The position numbers and the translations under genes were made by a program. From Gymnothorax reevesii (taxonomy: Eukaryota; Chordata; Actinopteri; Anguilliformes; Muraenidae), in assembly GCA_029721435.1 (NCBI GenBank), contig CM056588.1, positions 37,961,430-38,025,429 on the forward strand: DNA of 64,000 nt, read 5' to 3'. The notes below the pieces were generated by a model that was not told the origin of the DNA, made no database searches, and saw only the letters and a list, made by a program, of their open reading frames with translations. Positions within the stretch are counted from its first letter, which is position 1; every line of letters starts with the position of its first letter. Positions 11,369 through 23,628 of this stretch are shown here, piece by piece.

Positions 11369-11597
11369 GAGCAAAAAATGCTTAAAGAGCAGGATCATAC
11401 TTATGTCTGTGTGTGGCTCATTGTGTGTGTTTGATTTTCCATTTCCTCTTCAATCCAGTCATATGGTTTGCATACATAGCCATGTTGTCTCCTTTTCATA
11501 GCTTTTCAAAGGAGTATTACGTTTATGGAATTCATGCTAAAATATCAGTTCAGTTCTTCAAAGCTCAAGTTAGCATAGTACCCCCATATTCAGTACA

Positions 11598-11822
11598 CAT
11601 GCTCACGTATTTAGTGAGCATGCCAGCACATTATCCCTGTATTTAGTGTGCATGCTAGCATATTTTCCCTGTATTTGGGATGCATGCTCTCCTATTATTC
11701 TTGTATTTGGTGTCCATGCTAAGATATTATCCCTGTATTGTGCATGTCATCATATTATTCCAGTATTTAGTATGCATGCTGGCATAGTATCCCTGTATTT
11801 AGGATGCATGCTGGAATATTAG
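11598..11822. repeat. 32-bp tandem repeat, about seven units
   Basis: A CATGCT-type anchor recurs at 11619, 11651, 11683, 11715, 11743, 11775 and 11807, a 32-bp period with one 28-bp unit. Each unit also carries a stretch like TATCCCTGTATTTAG. The array overlaps the end of a 77-codon frame at 11413-11646, which I do not call as a gene. Confidence 0.85.
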
Positions 11823-14009
11823 CTTTTGGGAGCTACAACAATCACACTTCTTTTTTCTTTTGTCTATCACTTTAAAAGTCACTTTCGCAAATCTGCAAAT
11901 AACCATAATCAGTCAAAAGGCTGAACACTTTTGCGCTCTCTATTTTTGCACCATTACTCTCCTCCCATAACACCCTCTGCATGTCTCGCTTCATCTTAGC
12001 GCTGCCTCTGAAACTTTATTTAGCACACTCATCTCCTCCTTGACATTTTCAAGCTGCCATTTTCTTTACCATACAAACACCAAAAAAAAAAAAAAAAACT
12101 CTTTCCAAGATTACCTCTCTCTCTCACAAAGAAGAGGGCATAGACCACATGTTAGGAGGTGCTTCATGGGAACAAAAACCTAGGTTTGGGGTCCTGAGCC
12201 CAAAAACTCGAACTCTCGCAGGTAAGTTGACATGAAAAAACTAAACGGGGAGAATGAGGAGAAGCAGAGGTATGAGAGAACATGTCTGCCATCTGCACCG
12301 CCGGCTAGAGTCTCGAGCTTTCGACTTCACACATCAGTACACGTCACACAAGACGAATACTCTTAATTGCTCCAGAACAGAGAATCAGGGAACAGACACA
12401 GTGGCTGCTGGTCTGTGAAAGGTTGCAGATTATCGTGCATAAATAAGCTTATTCACACAAATTGGTACGAAAATTTGAATGCGCCCACCCTTCTTTTGGA
12501 CATGAAAACTAATGCATTACTAAAAGGTCTAATTAAGCTGTTGATTGCATAGATTGGACTTCAATCGAATAGTGATCTTGACAGAGAGCTGGTTAGGTAG
12601 ACTGTTAAAGATGGCTTGACACCTAATCACTCAACACAGACCCTGGACTCCTAACACATCCTCTTAATTTCCTCATAAAATTCACACTATTTCATAAAAA
12701 TTTTGGTTTATTATCGGGAATGATTTTTAGTGATTTAGCCAGATGACTGATGAATATTATTCTTTTCTAAAATATCGCATTGTAGATAATTCATATGAGC
12801 CAAGTACAATTACAAACAAAGTTCCTTTTATCAGTAATTCAGTGCACTGCGGAGATATTTCAGTACACTCATAACACCTCAACATTTTATTTCTACTAAA
12901 GCTAGGACTTCTCATTTGATTCTTCCATTCTGACATCTCAAGCCAAAATTAGTCAGTCATTAAAATGCAAGTAATTAAACCCATATTTCACACATTACAT
13001 ACAAATCACTGATGAACCCTAAACCAACTCCTGCACAGCAGAAACCCTCCTTTCATCTGTTACAGCTTCTCAAATTCTCCTGCCCCACTAACAGTGATTC
13101 ATACTCTAAAACCAATTCCATCCAAGTTTCTCCTGATGTTAATTGTTTTGTAAGGTTTTAAAGCCAAAAGACAGGTGACGTGTAAAAGATGTATTTTACG
13201 CATAACACGTTCCGTATTCACACAAAAACTTCACATCAAATTAGTCCTCAGTTGACTAATAATTTTATTTTCTACCGTGAGCTGCAGCTAATTATTCCTT
13301 TTGAGAGAGTTCACGCTGTAAATTTAGTAACAGATGGGCTTACCGCCAAAATCAGCAAAAGCCTCAATACTGATTGTGTTGAACACCTGGCAACTGGAAA
13401 TAAACCATTTCCAGAAGGGTCACAAGTCAAACTAAATGAGCCAAGCCTGCATGGTGGAAAAGCGGCTGCAGAACAATTATGGAACAACGTAAACATGAAT
13501 TTTCGGCAGCTTAAACTGATCAAATGATTGGCTTTTGTGAAGGCCAGGGTGCACTAGTGGAACAGGTGTGAGAGCCTCTCAAAGACAGAGTAGACTAATA
13601 AAAATTGAGGTAAGCATACAGAATTTCTCATGTAAAAGTCATTCCATGGAGAAAAAAACACAGTAAGGTAACACAGTTTATAATAAATGTTAAACATGTT
13701 TAGCAAAAGTCCCATGCAAGTCTGGAGCTCCAGTCTTCACCACAGTCTGAATGAATATGAATTCTGAGAAATGGCTCAGTGTTTTAGTGTTTTAGTGGTG
13801 ATAGCGGCAATGACGCAATTTGTGGGGCAACACAAAATATGAAGTTACACTCTGTAGAGAGGCTGCGTGAGCCCACGTTCCATCCCAGCACACACTCAAT
13901 TTATCTGCAGCTTAGCTACAATTTCACTTTAATAGGACAGCAGCAAATGGAGGCAGATAGTTTGCAAGCTCTCCATGACCGAAAACCCACATTTGGACCC
14001 AAGATAAAA
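11823..14009. other. Anonymous non-coding DNA
   Basis: No gene found in this 2.2-kb stretch. There is a poly-A run at about 12082-12099. Frames at 13189-13527 (plus) and 13311-13523 (minus) shadow each other and match no family that I recognise. Confidence 0.5.
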
Positions 14010-14150
14010 TTCCATCCATCTGTTATGTTACCCGCTTATTCCTGGTCAGGGGGGTTGGAGCCTATTTCTGTGTACAACTGGCGAGAGACAGGAACAAATC
14101 CTGGAGAATTTGCCAGTCCACTGCAGGGAACCCATCGTGAAATTACAATT
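14010..14150 (-). mobile_element. LINE 3' end (L2/CR1-type), fragment
   Basis: Like the copy at 3584-3782, it has a CCATCCATC repeat on the plus strand, then a worn CGCTTATTCCTGGTCAGGG and GGAGCCTAT. Coding sequence is absent. Confidence 0.55.
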
Positions 14151-14564
14151 TAATACTTAGACTGGGGCGAGGGATGATGATGAATGTCTGCTTGTTGCAA
14201 GGTCAAGTCTATGTTATCGCTCAAGCAAAATAACATTTAATTTTGACAGCAAAAATAATGGATAAAAAAAACATTTTTTAAGAGTGAAATGCTTGGCACT
14301 GGCTGCCATTGGTAAGCAAAGCTAATTTCCCGACGTTAGTAGGTATTATATATTATAAATACATGTATTCAGCATTAGCTTGCCCAAACACAAAGTCTGT
14401 GCAATTCAACATAAAAGCACCAAGTTAATTTTGGCCAGTGACTACGAATTCAGGAGTACAACAACGTGTTACTGTTCATTTAAAGTTGCAGCACTTCCGT
14501 ATTTCATTAACGGGTAACATCAAAAGAAAATCTGATCTTGAAACATTCAGCATGCTCTCTGAAG
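14151..14564. other. Anonymous non-coding DNA
   Basis: Nothing recognised. Confidence 0.5.
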
Positions 14565-15104
14565 TAAGGCTGAGCGATTTGGACCAAATCAAATATCACT
14601 ATATTTTGGACCTAATACCTCGACATCAATATTGTAACGATATTGTAAGGATAACTATTGGTGCTTTCACAAAATATTTACAGATGAGATTTTTTGATAA
14701 ACTGCCATTAGTAATGTGGATATGATGACCAACCAGGTAGAGCCAATAACCTGAACAGTTTGAAAAGTGCATAAAATTGCATCCCTTTACAGAAATGCAG
14801 CCTTTATATCAAACTAGATGCCAAGGCGGCATAAGCTGAGGCTACCCAGCTTAGTCACATGATCTCACGTCGTGCGTTGTATCGTTTTCAGATGCGGTAC
14901 TCAAACGCTTCTGGGTAATTTCCTATTCTCAAAGTAAACAATAGATAGACAAAACGGTAGACCTAGACTGAAGCTCCCTTACAGGTATCCCGGATAAAAA
15001 GACAACACTGATGTCATATCTCGATATTACGATGTATAAATTCCCAGATGATGCCTTGTTTTAGACCACAATATCAATATAATAATGATATCTTGCCCAG
15101 GCCT
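14565..15104 (+). mobile_element. hAT-type non-autonomous element
   Basis: The left end reads TAAGGCTGAGCGATTTGG and the right end ATATCTTGCCCAGGCCTT, a worn version of the inverted pair GGCTGAGCGAT...ATTGCCCAGCC found in many fish hAT elements. The interior is rich in ATATCGATAT-like motifs at both ends. The 540-bp length rules out a transposase. No matching 8-bp duplication could be found, probably because the ends are eroded. Confidence 0.7.
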
Positions 15105-15249
15105 TCTATGATGTTGAGTCAAGTACAGAATTTTAAGCATAAGATTTGGGGGGCAGGGGTTTTCGAAAGGGGAAGTCTCAGGGTTTTGAAGCTGCTCATA
15201 AAGGAAATTTACTCTGAAACTGGGAAAAGAGCTAGCTTATATTGTAGTA

Positions 15250-15430
15250 TCACAGGACCTTGACTGGGACTTAGAGGGTTACTGACTGGTTCAAGACCCA
15301 ATGTATCCGCAATAACCTAAGCGTTGCTGTGGGACTGTTGAGCAAGACCTTTAACCTCACGTGCTCCAAGAAGGAATGACCCCTATTAGCCTAATCGACC
15401 ATTAGTAGCTTCTGTTAAAACTGTCACCTT
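15250..15430 (+). repeat. Diverged tRNA-derived SINE fragment
   Basis: It has a weak B-box-like stretch (GGTTCAAGACCC) followed by GGGACTGTTGAGCAAGACC and a TTTAACC motif. This is the usual order for a family of tRNA-derived fish SINEs. The promoter half upstream is not clear and there is no tail duplication. Confidence 0.5.
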
Positions 15431-15754
15431 ACAACCGGTAGTGTAAAATAATAAGTCAAAGATGAGGAGAATTATTAAGGAGGCATGCTGATGGCAAAAG
15501 CCCGGAAAAATGCCTTTTTCATACTACTTTGTGTTCTCCGCAGTGATTGCAGCAGGGATACTTGCTGAGGTGCCATGTCCCACTTCCATACTCCATGCTG
15601 TCTGTATGACAGCACATAATGTCTTCGTACAGTATTTGACTGTGTTTTAACCCCTAAGCGGCCGCACAAAGAAATGTCTGTATTGAGCTAATTGAGTCTT
15701 CTGATTGAATAGGGATTTTTCCAAGTTTTTCAAATGCTTGGGAGCCTCAATCTT
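15431..15754. other. Anonymous non-coding DNA
   Basis: No feature recognised. Confidence 0.5.
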
Positions 15755-15757
15755 ACG

Positions 15758-15840
15758 CAGAAAGGGCCAGTGTGGGTGCAGGCCTTCATTCCAGCTGAGC
15801 AGCAGCACACCGAATTCAACTAATCAAGGTCTTCAGCAAA
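15758..15840 (+). repeat. Single arm of a hAT-type foldback MITE
   Basis: The block reads CAGAAAGGGCCAGTGTGGGT and then TTCATTCCAGCTGAGCAGC. It is the same kind of arm as in the foldback MITE at 39838-40032, but the opposite arm is missing. Confidence 0.5.
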
Positions 15841-16336
15841 GATTCAAATTCAAACTGATCATGTATCTCTGAATATTTGCTCTTGATATCTAAAATCTGC
15901 AACATTTAGCCGTAAATGAATGCGTCGAACTTGTGCCAAAATGTATGACAACATTTAATTTCACAATCAGATACCATGAAACGCTACGGTTAACTTAACT
16001 ATCTGGTCTTTATTAACATGGGCGGAGCAGTCATGGGGTTTTAAACAAGCACAGTTTTGGAAACTTGCAGAGTGAAAGTACTCAGTGCGGTGCTTGAGCC
16101 CTGCAGTAAAAGTACACGAGGGGTCAGTATGGGTCAAATGGTCCTCCCTCCCAGGACACTCCGGAGCAATTAGAGACAGATACAGCAAGAGAACGCTCAA
16201 GGGCCACTGAGGTGCCACTTACAACGAGAACCTTTCCTTCAGACTCAAAGTCATAAACCCTGAAGATACAGTGCTTGAAAGAGTGGCTCCCCTGTTATGT
16301 GCAGAGAGGATGCTCTGTATTTGTGTCCCTCGTTTG
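15841..16336. other. Anonymous non-coding DNA
   Basis: No feature recognised. The minus-strand frame at 15967-16218 is not supported by any domain. Confidence 0.5.
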
Positions 16337-16340
16337 GTGT

Positions 16341-16376
<36 letters not shown>
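16337..16376. repeat. (GT)n microsatellite
   Basis: GT dinucleotides fill about 40 bp with one interruption. The frames crossing it on both strands are low-complexity artefacts. Confidence 0.95.
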
Positions 16377-16380
<4 letters not shown>

Positions 16381-16394
16381 GTGAGTATGTATCT

Positions 16395-17190
16395 CAGGGT
16401 TCGCACAAGGTACATGAGGTGCTTGAAGTACTTGAATTCAGGACTCAGAAATTTAAGTGCTGGAATACGTTGAAAGTCAGACATTTTCAATTTGGTCCTT
16501 GAAAAAGTAATGGAATAAAATTGAAAGGAGACCAGAATTATGAATTATTTTGCGAAGATTATGAGAAAAATGTTTTAGACTTGCAAACTAATTTAAGGCC
16601 GTCTAAATATTATAATTTTTTTTTATCCTAACGTGTTTTGAGCTTGCACCACTTTCGTACGTACAGATTCCCATGCAGTCACAATGGAAGGTGTTCTTTG
16701 CTAGAACGCCAGGTGAATGCAAATGTAATCTTGCCAGGCAGGACCTTGATCTTTATAACTAGGTGCAGCTAGGCCCCAAAAATCTACACTGAGCACGGTG
16801 CACGGAATGTGTGGAAGACTTCTACGTCGCAAGCATGGGAAGATCAGTCCCAAAAAATCACATGATGGACAAGAAGATTGCTGTTGCCCAGGGTCGCGCC
16901 ACTTCCAACTCAGCGCCTATCTCTCATTGATCTACGGCTTGGCTAGTGTCGTTTGTGATTAGTGAACAACTTAACCAGTTCCCGTGCGGTTTAGCTATAA
17001 CAGTCATACGATCACCCTGGCTAGTTGGTCGTGAAAAAACTTCATCCTCGAAAATAAAACAGAGTGCCGCACCGTCTACGGTTCAGGGTTATCTACACTG
17101 GAATACACTGGCTGAACTTCACCTGCGAAATATTCTCTCGGATACTCCTTGTTGTGCCCGATTATTAGAGAGAAAATTTTTTTCTGCTTA
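16395..17190 (+). mobile_element. hAT-type element, left-end fragment
   Basis: The terminus CAGGGTTCGCACAAGG is followed by repeated TGCTTGAAGTACTTGAATT-like motifs, which are typical of a fish hAT family. The element begins just after the GT microsatellite. The inverse terminus was not found, so the right limit is a guess. The open frame at 16946-17191 shows no transposase motif that I can recognise. Confidence 0.45.
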
Positions 17191-18915
17191 ATGGCACACG
17201 CGCAAATACATAAACATACAAATGCACACATGCGCCCACACATGCAACATGAGCGCATACACACACAGCCAGCCTCTCAGAGAAGATAAAGTAATTTTCC
17301 AGTCCTCCTCAAAACCTGCATTCCTTTGACAGGGAACATGGGCACCACTATTGGTCATCATTGGTATATTTAGACATTTTTTTTAAAATTTGGATTTTTT
17401 TTATTACTTACTACTATCAACAGCAGCACATATGGTCAATTTTCATTGAAATCTTATTTTTGAAAACTCACAGTGGGAATGTATGGACCCAATCTAGATT
17501 TCAAGGACGGAAGAAGACATGGAGAACTGCTTCTCTCCCGGGCCAATCAATATCCTGGGGCACACACTGGTTTCTGGTCATAAAAGCATCCGTCCCATTG
17601 ATTTTTACTCACGTACTATCATCTAACCGACTCACGAGTGCCATTTCTTGAGGGTTTGCAACCACGGAGCAGGACTACCTCTGGTTTCCATCGCTAATTA
17701 CCACTTAACAGACTCATTAAAGCAGCCGAACATAAAACACATCCATACCTATTCAGAGCTGGAGTACCTGCCCCCCTCTCCATTTTGCACGGCATTTTGG
17801 GCCCATTAAACTGTCAATGTGATCACTGTTAAACAGCAGAAAATAATTACATATGACTCACAAATCACCACAGTGACTGCCACACACAGCATTTTCTGGG
17901 TCACCCTTCGAAATTATGCTCTTCACAAAAATTTCAGCGCCAAAATGAGTTTTCATGCAAATGGGACTCCGTACAGGGCATGTCCAATTCACAAAGATGA
18001 TTGCAAATTACCGGAAGCAATAAGTGTGTGTGTTTTTTTTTTAAATGGCTCGATACCTGGCGAAAAAACGGTGCAGTTTATTAAAGAGGGGTGCAACTGG
18101 GGAACTCGTCAATGACCGTGACAGCCATCATAACAGAAAGCGGCATTCAGCACCAGGACATTAGCTGCGCAATATTGCAGCTGTTTTATGATGAAGAGGA
18201 CGCTGCAGGTACCTCGGAGTACTTCGTTCTTCGCTGTAGTGCAAGTGGCCTATTTTATCGTACAGATGGAAGTATGAAGACCACTCCATCTGCCAAGCCT
18301 AATCATTCAGTCGAAATGGTCCATTTCAATAATAGAGGATACCTCTATTATTGCAAAAATGAAACAGCTAATTAAGAGGCTTCAATAGGCAAAGTGTGTG
18401 CTTTAATGATGAAAACAGGCATTTACCTCCTACCCAGGGGATAAATATGAACAGACACTCACCCTCTACCCCAGGGACAGACGAGGACAGATGCCCACTC
18501 CCCACGCAATTGAGAGAATGAGTGTACCATCCGTGGAAATCAGAAGCGACTTTCCCATCAATTAAGAGCCAAAGTGCAGAAACTGCATGTGCACTCAACA
18601 CACAGCGAGCAGCAGGAGCAATCTACCGACCCAGCAGTCAGTCACTCAATGAAAAAAAATCCAACATGTAAACAATCGGCCAGCCAATCAATAGCTTTAT
18701 TTTTATACAGCACTCTTCAGGCCAAGGTGTCCCAGGATGACAAATAAAACAATCCTTTAATAAGAAAGGCGAGGCACAGACGAAACATAAACCAGACAAG
18801 GCTTCAGCTCTCTAAAAGCTGTATTGCAACTGCATTTCTGTCGGCGAATTACGCTCATCCTACTTAATTTGCGCTAATATAAGTTCATTTATTATTACAC
18901 AAAATTATTAAGTAA
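17191..18915. other. Repeat-poor anonymous DNA
   Basis: A 1.7-kb stretch without recognisable mobile DNA. The part at about 17690-18370 has balanced composition and contains two palindromes, a 10-bp one around 18169-18178 (GCAATATTGC) and an 11-bp-arm one at 18328-18352. Frames at 17819-18115 and 18091-18375 have no known domain. Confidence 0.4.
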
Positions 18916-18919
18916 TCTC

Positions 18920-19100
18920 CAGTGATTAGAGGTGGTTTTTGGTGATGCAAGAGTGTTGGTAATAACCAAATTCTTTGTGATTTGAGGTGAGCTGTGTTGA
19001 TATGAGGGGTTTTTCGGTGATATAAGATGATTTTCAGTCATATGAGATGAGTTTCGATAATGTGGGGTAATCTATCATGATTGCCAGTAATTTATGTTGA
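18920..19100. repeat. Degenerate 20-bp tandem repeat
   Basis: Variants of TTGATATGAGGTGA recur at about 18921, 18941, 18975, 18996, 19016, 19036, 19055 and 19075. This is a 20-bp period with drift. Confidence 0.7.
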
Positions 19101-20377
19101 TCTGACGATGCACGCCACAGAATGATATCTGTCATTACACTCCATTAGATGAAAATGACCAATTTACTTCAAAATTGAGAGAAAAACGAAATATCAAAAC
19201 TGAAGCAGTGCTTGAACATGTCCTTAAAAAAAATCATACACACTGTGCTGATTGATACAGGAGGCACTGACAAAGAGCATGAATTCTTACTGCAGGCTCT
19301 GAATGCAACCAGAATTACAACAGCACATTGAAAAAAGTAGACGCCCCAGCAAATCCGTAGTTACAATATGCAAAGCTGTCTTCAGAAACTGCCCTTAAGT
19401 AACAGCAGGCTGTTTGAAGAATTAGCCTGTCGAATTTAATCAAGCCTATCTGACTAATGACAAAGAAGAATGCGTCTGGACGACCACTTCAGCTCTGAGG
19501 ATGATATCCATGAAATGAAGTTAGACTCAAGGTGATCAATTATGCACACACTTGTGATTACAGCTGATTGATATATCTGAAGCCTTCTCAAACGGAAGCT
19601 TACATTGCCAGTGGAGTGAAATTACGTCAATTGAATTTCCCATAGACAGAGACCTGGCCGCCCACCAAAATGAAAGAAATTATAACGTTGTTCAGGGCCA
19701 CAATATTTCTGTGCCCACAGTTCAAGTTGACATTGTGCTTACGGTTTGTGTTATAGCACTTGAGGGCCAAAACAGCAGTCTTTTTCAGGGGCAACCAAAC
19801 CCTTTGCCAGGATCTTGTGTAAACTTATCACAGGAGGTGATAGCAAATAGTCTGATAGCAAATATCAATTCAACAATAAACCACACTGAATAAAATGTGA
19901 ATTTTCAACTACAGTATAAATTATACGCATCATCCAGCTCCAAGCTGAACTGCACTGAGTTTGATTAATAAGCCTTTTGCATTATCTGGGCCCCAGGTTT
20001 TACAAATGTAATTATTATTGGGCACCGAGGCTGTTTTTTTTTTTTTCAATTAAAAATGACAATCTTATACATTGTGCGCTCCTCACAATAGATGGCATTG
20101 TGGTATAAGCCATATGTCCAGTTTAGTAAATTACCTCTGTTGACAATTCCAAACGCCTAAAAGTAAAATATAAATAATTGTCACCAAAAACACTATGAGC
20201 AAAGTGAAACTTCACTCATGAAAAATTGCTAGAAATGTCTGCAAAATTGAAAACGTGTGGGGGGGAAAGTTTTTGGTTCATTTCTGTCCACTTTGGAACA
20301 TTCTGTCATCACTTTCGAAGAGAAACATCTCACTGGGATGGTTTTCAGGAAAGGCTATATCTGATGCTGTACTGTGT
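19101..20377. other. Anonymous non-coding DNA
   Basis: There is no gene. A poly-T run is at about 20033-20046. Confidence 0.5.
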
Positions 20378-20385
20378 GCCTATAG

Positions 20386-20681
20386 CAGGGATGGGCAAAG
20401 AGGGCAGTATCTGTTCCTGGTTTTCACACCAACCTCTGGCCTTTAATTAGTTAATTATCTAAATTAGCCAAACTATTCATGAAATCTGACATTTCATTGA
20501 ATTATCATGAATTACCAAAGACTGTTCTTGTCTCCCTACATAAAGCATTTTTCTTTCATCAGATCTTTACAAAAATCTATATTTGTGTATGCAGCCAATT
20601 AACTCAATTAGTCAGGGTAATTGATAGAAATAAAAACCTGTATACACACTGGCCCACCAGGACTGGAGTTGCCCATCCCTG
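20386..20681. mobile_element. hAT MITE with 8-bp duplication
   Basis: The 13-bp termini CAGGGATGGGCAA and its exact inverse bound 296 bp. The flanks are GCCTATAG (20378-20385) and GCCTACAG (20682-20689), a 7-of-8 match as expected for an ageing hAT duplication. The interior next to each end also shows inverted similarity. No transposase frame is present. Confidence 0.9.
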
Positions 20682-20689
20682 GCCTACAG

Positions 20690-21214
20690 GAATAGGAACA
20701 GCAGCTCCTATTGGTAATACCTGCATCAGATTTCTAGCCCCAGGCTGCACTAACAGTCCTCTGGAGACACTCTGGAGTGGAACATGAAGACTTATATAAT
20801 GCCCAGACACAGACATCATTATAAGAAAAATATGACCCAGGAATATTTTTGAAGTATTGAAGGGTAGTATTCAGATCCACTGTTCATCATTAGGTTTTGT
20901 GACAGCAAAATATACATCGCTGAACAGAACAACTTCTAATTCCAGGAGTATCATATCTGGTACAGCCAAAAATCAGCACCCCTCCAGAACTCAACAATCG
21001 AAATTTCAAATTGTTTATATGCTCTCTACTATCTATAGCTATCCCTTAACAGGTATAATAATAAGTTTTTGGGTAATATTTACCTTGGAATGGCGAACTT
21101 CATTGCCAAAGTCCAAGGAAATTCATGAATTCCCATTCACATGGGAGCTACTACCTTGAAGTGAGTGACGAGGGGAGAGACTCCAGTAATCTCACTTCTT
21201 CCTTCCAGGTGGCA
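20690..21214. other. Anonymous non-coding DNA
   Basis: No feature recognised. Confidence 0.5.
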
Positions 21215-21330
21215 GCACTGTGTATCAGATATGATACAGTGAGCAGTCGTGGTTGTGTTGCATCTTACCAGGTGGGCACGGTCCTTCAAATTTGGTGTGT
21301 CATATATGATACAGGGGGCATTATAGGGTT
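21215..21330. repeat. Short repeat with ATATGATACA motifs
   Basis: TATCAGATATGATACAG and TCATATATGATACAGGG occur about 90 bp apart, each near a GTG-rich flank. This may be one diverged duplication. It lies inside a 131-codon frame (21125-21520) that has no known domain. Confidence 0.35.
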
Positions 21331-21575
21331 AACGTGGAAATGCCAAAACTGTCCTTTCCAGACCATTGTAAAGCTCCCTGCAACCCTCATCAATATAACT
21401 GCTCTTTCAAGCTCTTCTTCAGTCCCAAGACAAACACTTTGTGGTCATCCGCATGATCTTGCCCCTCATTTATTGGAACAACCATCAAATTTTAGCCAGT
21501 TTCCACTGCAGGAGAGATGAAAATAAAACTGCCATCGGTATCCATTAAACTTGGCTTGTGCTCGGGTGGGAGTTA

Positions 21576-21732
21576 AGCTGCTTGCACACCGGACGCAAAA
21601 CAAATTTTTTGCACGGCAGATTACATTCAAAGTCAATGCAAAGACGTTTCGCGTGTACTTGTGTCTTTGCATTGCCTTTGAATGTAGTCTGTCGTGCGAA
21701 AAATTTGTTTCGTGTCCGGTGTGCAAGCAGCT
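21576..21732. mobile_element. Palindromic MITE, PIF/Harbinger-type, TTA duplication
   Basis: The element starts AGCTGCTTGCACACCGGAC and ends with the inverse GCAAGCAGCT. It is flanked on both sides by TTA (21573-21575 and 21733-21735), the 3-bp duplication typical of PIF/Harbinger elements. Its 157 bp are almost wholly one palindrome: both arms carry TTTGAATGTA-type cores and a run like CAAATTTTT. The four frames crossing it are mirror-image artefacts. Confidence 0.92.
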
Positions 21733-21735
21733 TTA

Positions 21736-22257
21736 ACGTGATTTATTGGTCAAAATACTAGACTGCTTTTAACTTAGAATGGGGACATTGATGGGAAAGC
21801 TAGCAGGCCGGAAGAGTCAGTTCAAAGGCATAGGTGATGAGAAGATGTTATTCACCTTCTCCCGAGGATCAGTGAAATTTCTAGGAGGATCTGTGCAGCA
21901 AGTGCAGTTCCCGTTTTCATACCCAGTTTACTGCCATATGCCTAAGGTAGTCTCCCTCCGTCACGCAGCCAGAAGGGTGTGACCGAGTTGACCATGAACG
22001 AGTGCGTTCGCAAATTCAGCCAGGAGCCAACCTTTGATTAACTGCAGCGGTATCTGAGTTCATAACTCAACAACTGCTTAATCAGGGCTGCGAGAGGGAA
22101 TGACAGCATATTTATGACACTGATCAGCCATGAATGTCAGACGATGAATGTAATGTGGCAATAAATGAAAATGGCTACCGGGGAACAGTGAAATGTGCCT
22201 TTTAGAGGAGTGGTGCTGTATTACTTTAGCTGGGAATCGCACCCACAGACTTTGATA
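21736..22257. other. Anonymous non-coding DNA
   Basis: No feature recognised. Confidence 0.5.
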
Positions 22258-22475
22258 TAGGGGGCAGCCTTGAGGCTAGTGTTGAAGGTGTTGGACTGTC
22301 ACGCATAGGGTTGGTGATTAAAGCTCATTGGAAGCCGCAATAAGGTCAGCTGTTGGGCCCTCAAGCAAGACCCTTAAATCTAAATTGATCCAGCGGACAT
22401 TGGCCCCTACTCAGTCCTCTCCGTTGTAAATTGAGTTAAACGAAAGAATTGGCTAAATGACTATAATTTAACGCC
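22258..22475 (+). repeat. Diverged tRNA-derived SINE
   Basis: A tRNA-like head with GTTGGACTG and a worn B-box-like stretch is followed by GCTGTTGGGCCCTCAAGCAA and GACCCTTAAATC, then a body ending near TTGTAAATTGAGTTAAA. The order matches tRNA-derived fish SINEs. RNA polymerase III promoter boxes are too degraded for activity to be assumed. Confidence 0.6.
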
Positions 22476-23125
22476 GTGATGCATAAGCCACTTCCAGAGC
22501 CACTGCGCTCAACGGCACGTCCTGATGCGTTTGTGGTCTGGTGATCGGGCTGAGCTGTGAATGAGCTTTAATCAGCTGCTCAAGCTCTCCGCAGCTTTCA
22601 CAGACTGTGTGATCCTCAGAAGCCCTGCATGGGGTCAATCATGTCAGAGAGAATTAATTATGAGAGCGAGATACACTTCTTCAAACAGCCCCATGTAGCT
22701 TCCATGGTTCTGTGATTCATTTGTGCTGAGTGCAACAGCAGACTCCACAAGTGCTGAGTAAAGCCCGATGTAGGTTTTGCGTATAGTTGCGTCTGTATGG
22801 CATGCATCCATTCTGGTTTACACAACACAGAAGGCACGTTTAATGGTGGAGAATATTCCCATGTGACATGTTTCAAAGACATCCCGTATACCTGTATACT
22901 TTTGTAACAGTTAACAGTTAACAAAAGTCTGCACTACCCAATGCCTGTTCTTTCTCACCTAAACTCATGTGCTCCTCACCCATGTCTCAGACTGCAGTAT
23001 TTTTTGTGACTATCAGAGCATTTGTAAGAATTTTTTCTGAGAGAGTTACTGCAGAGATAGGATTACAGAATGCACTCTGGCCTGTGACTTTGTGACTTAG
23101 CACACTGGCTGCACAGGCATAGGTG
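22476..23125. other. Anonymous non-coding DNA
   Basis: No feature recognised. The minus-strand frame at 22658-22924 has no known domain. Confidence 0.5.
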
Positions 23126-23235
23126 CGAGGGATGGAGGGAGGGTGGTAAGGGAGAGGGAGAGAGAAAGTTGGGTGAGGGAGAGAGGGAGGGAGAGAGGGA
23201 AACATTTATGGGTTGGGGGAGACAGAGAGAACATG
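23126..23235. repeat. Purine-rich GGGA/GAGA simple repeat
   Basis: The plus strand is almost entirely purine with GGGAGAGA-like units. Frames through it on both strands are artefacts. Confidence 0.85.
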
Positions 23236-23628
23236 GGCGCTAGTGAGCATCTCGACCTGTGTAGAGCCCTACAATGTAGAGCCCATGTCTCACAGCCTTC
23301 CTTGTCCGTCTTTTCGAATCTTCCTTAAGTGGTCTTAAAGTAAGTTACAAAATGAATTCAGTCTATCCACATCCAAAGGTCCTTTTGGACCCATTCTGCA
23401 GTCTAATCAATGGCACTAACTGAACTTATTGTCTGTATGTGCTGCAGTATCTCATCATGTTATCAGGACTATAGAAATTTTATTGTTTTGTGCGGATGAA
23501 AAGCACATAATTAGTGCCTAATAGTACTTAAGTGTCCAAGCTTATTACGAACAATTACTCTGCTCACATTGCCAGTTGTGACTCCCAGAGGACAACTTTA
23601 AAAATGCAGCTGCCCTATAACACATATT
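23236..23628. other. Anonymous non-coding DNA
   Basis: No feature recognised. Confidence 0.5.

Noticed and set aside
21125..21520. 131-codon frame
   Set aside because: No domain, no splice context and it contains a short repeat. Not enough to call a gene.
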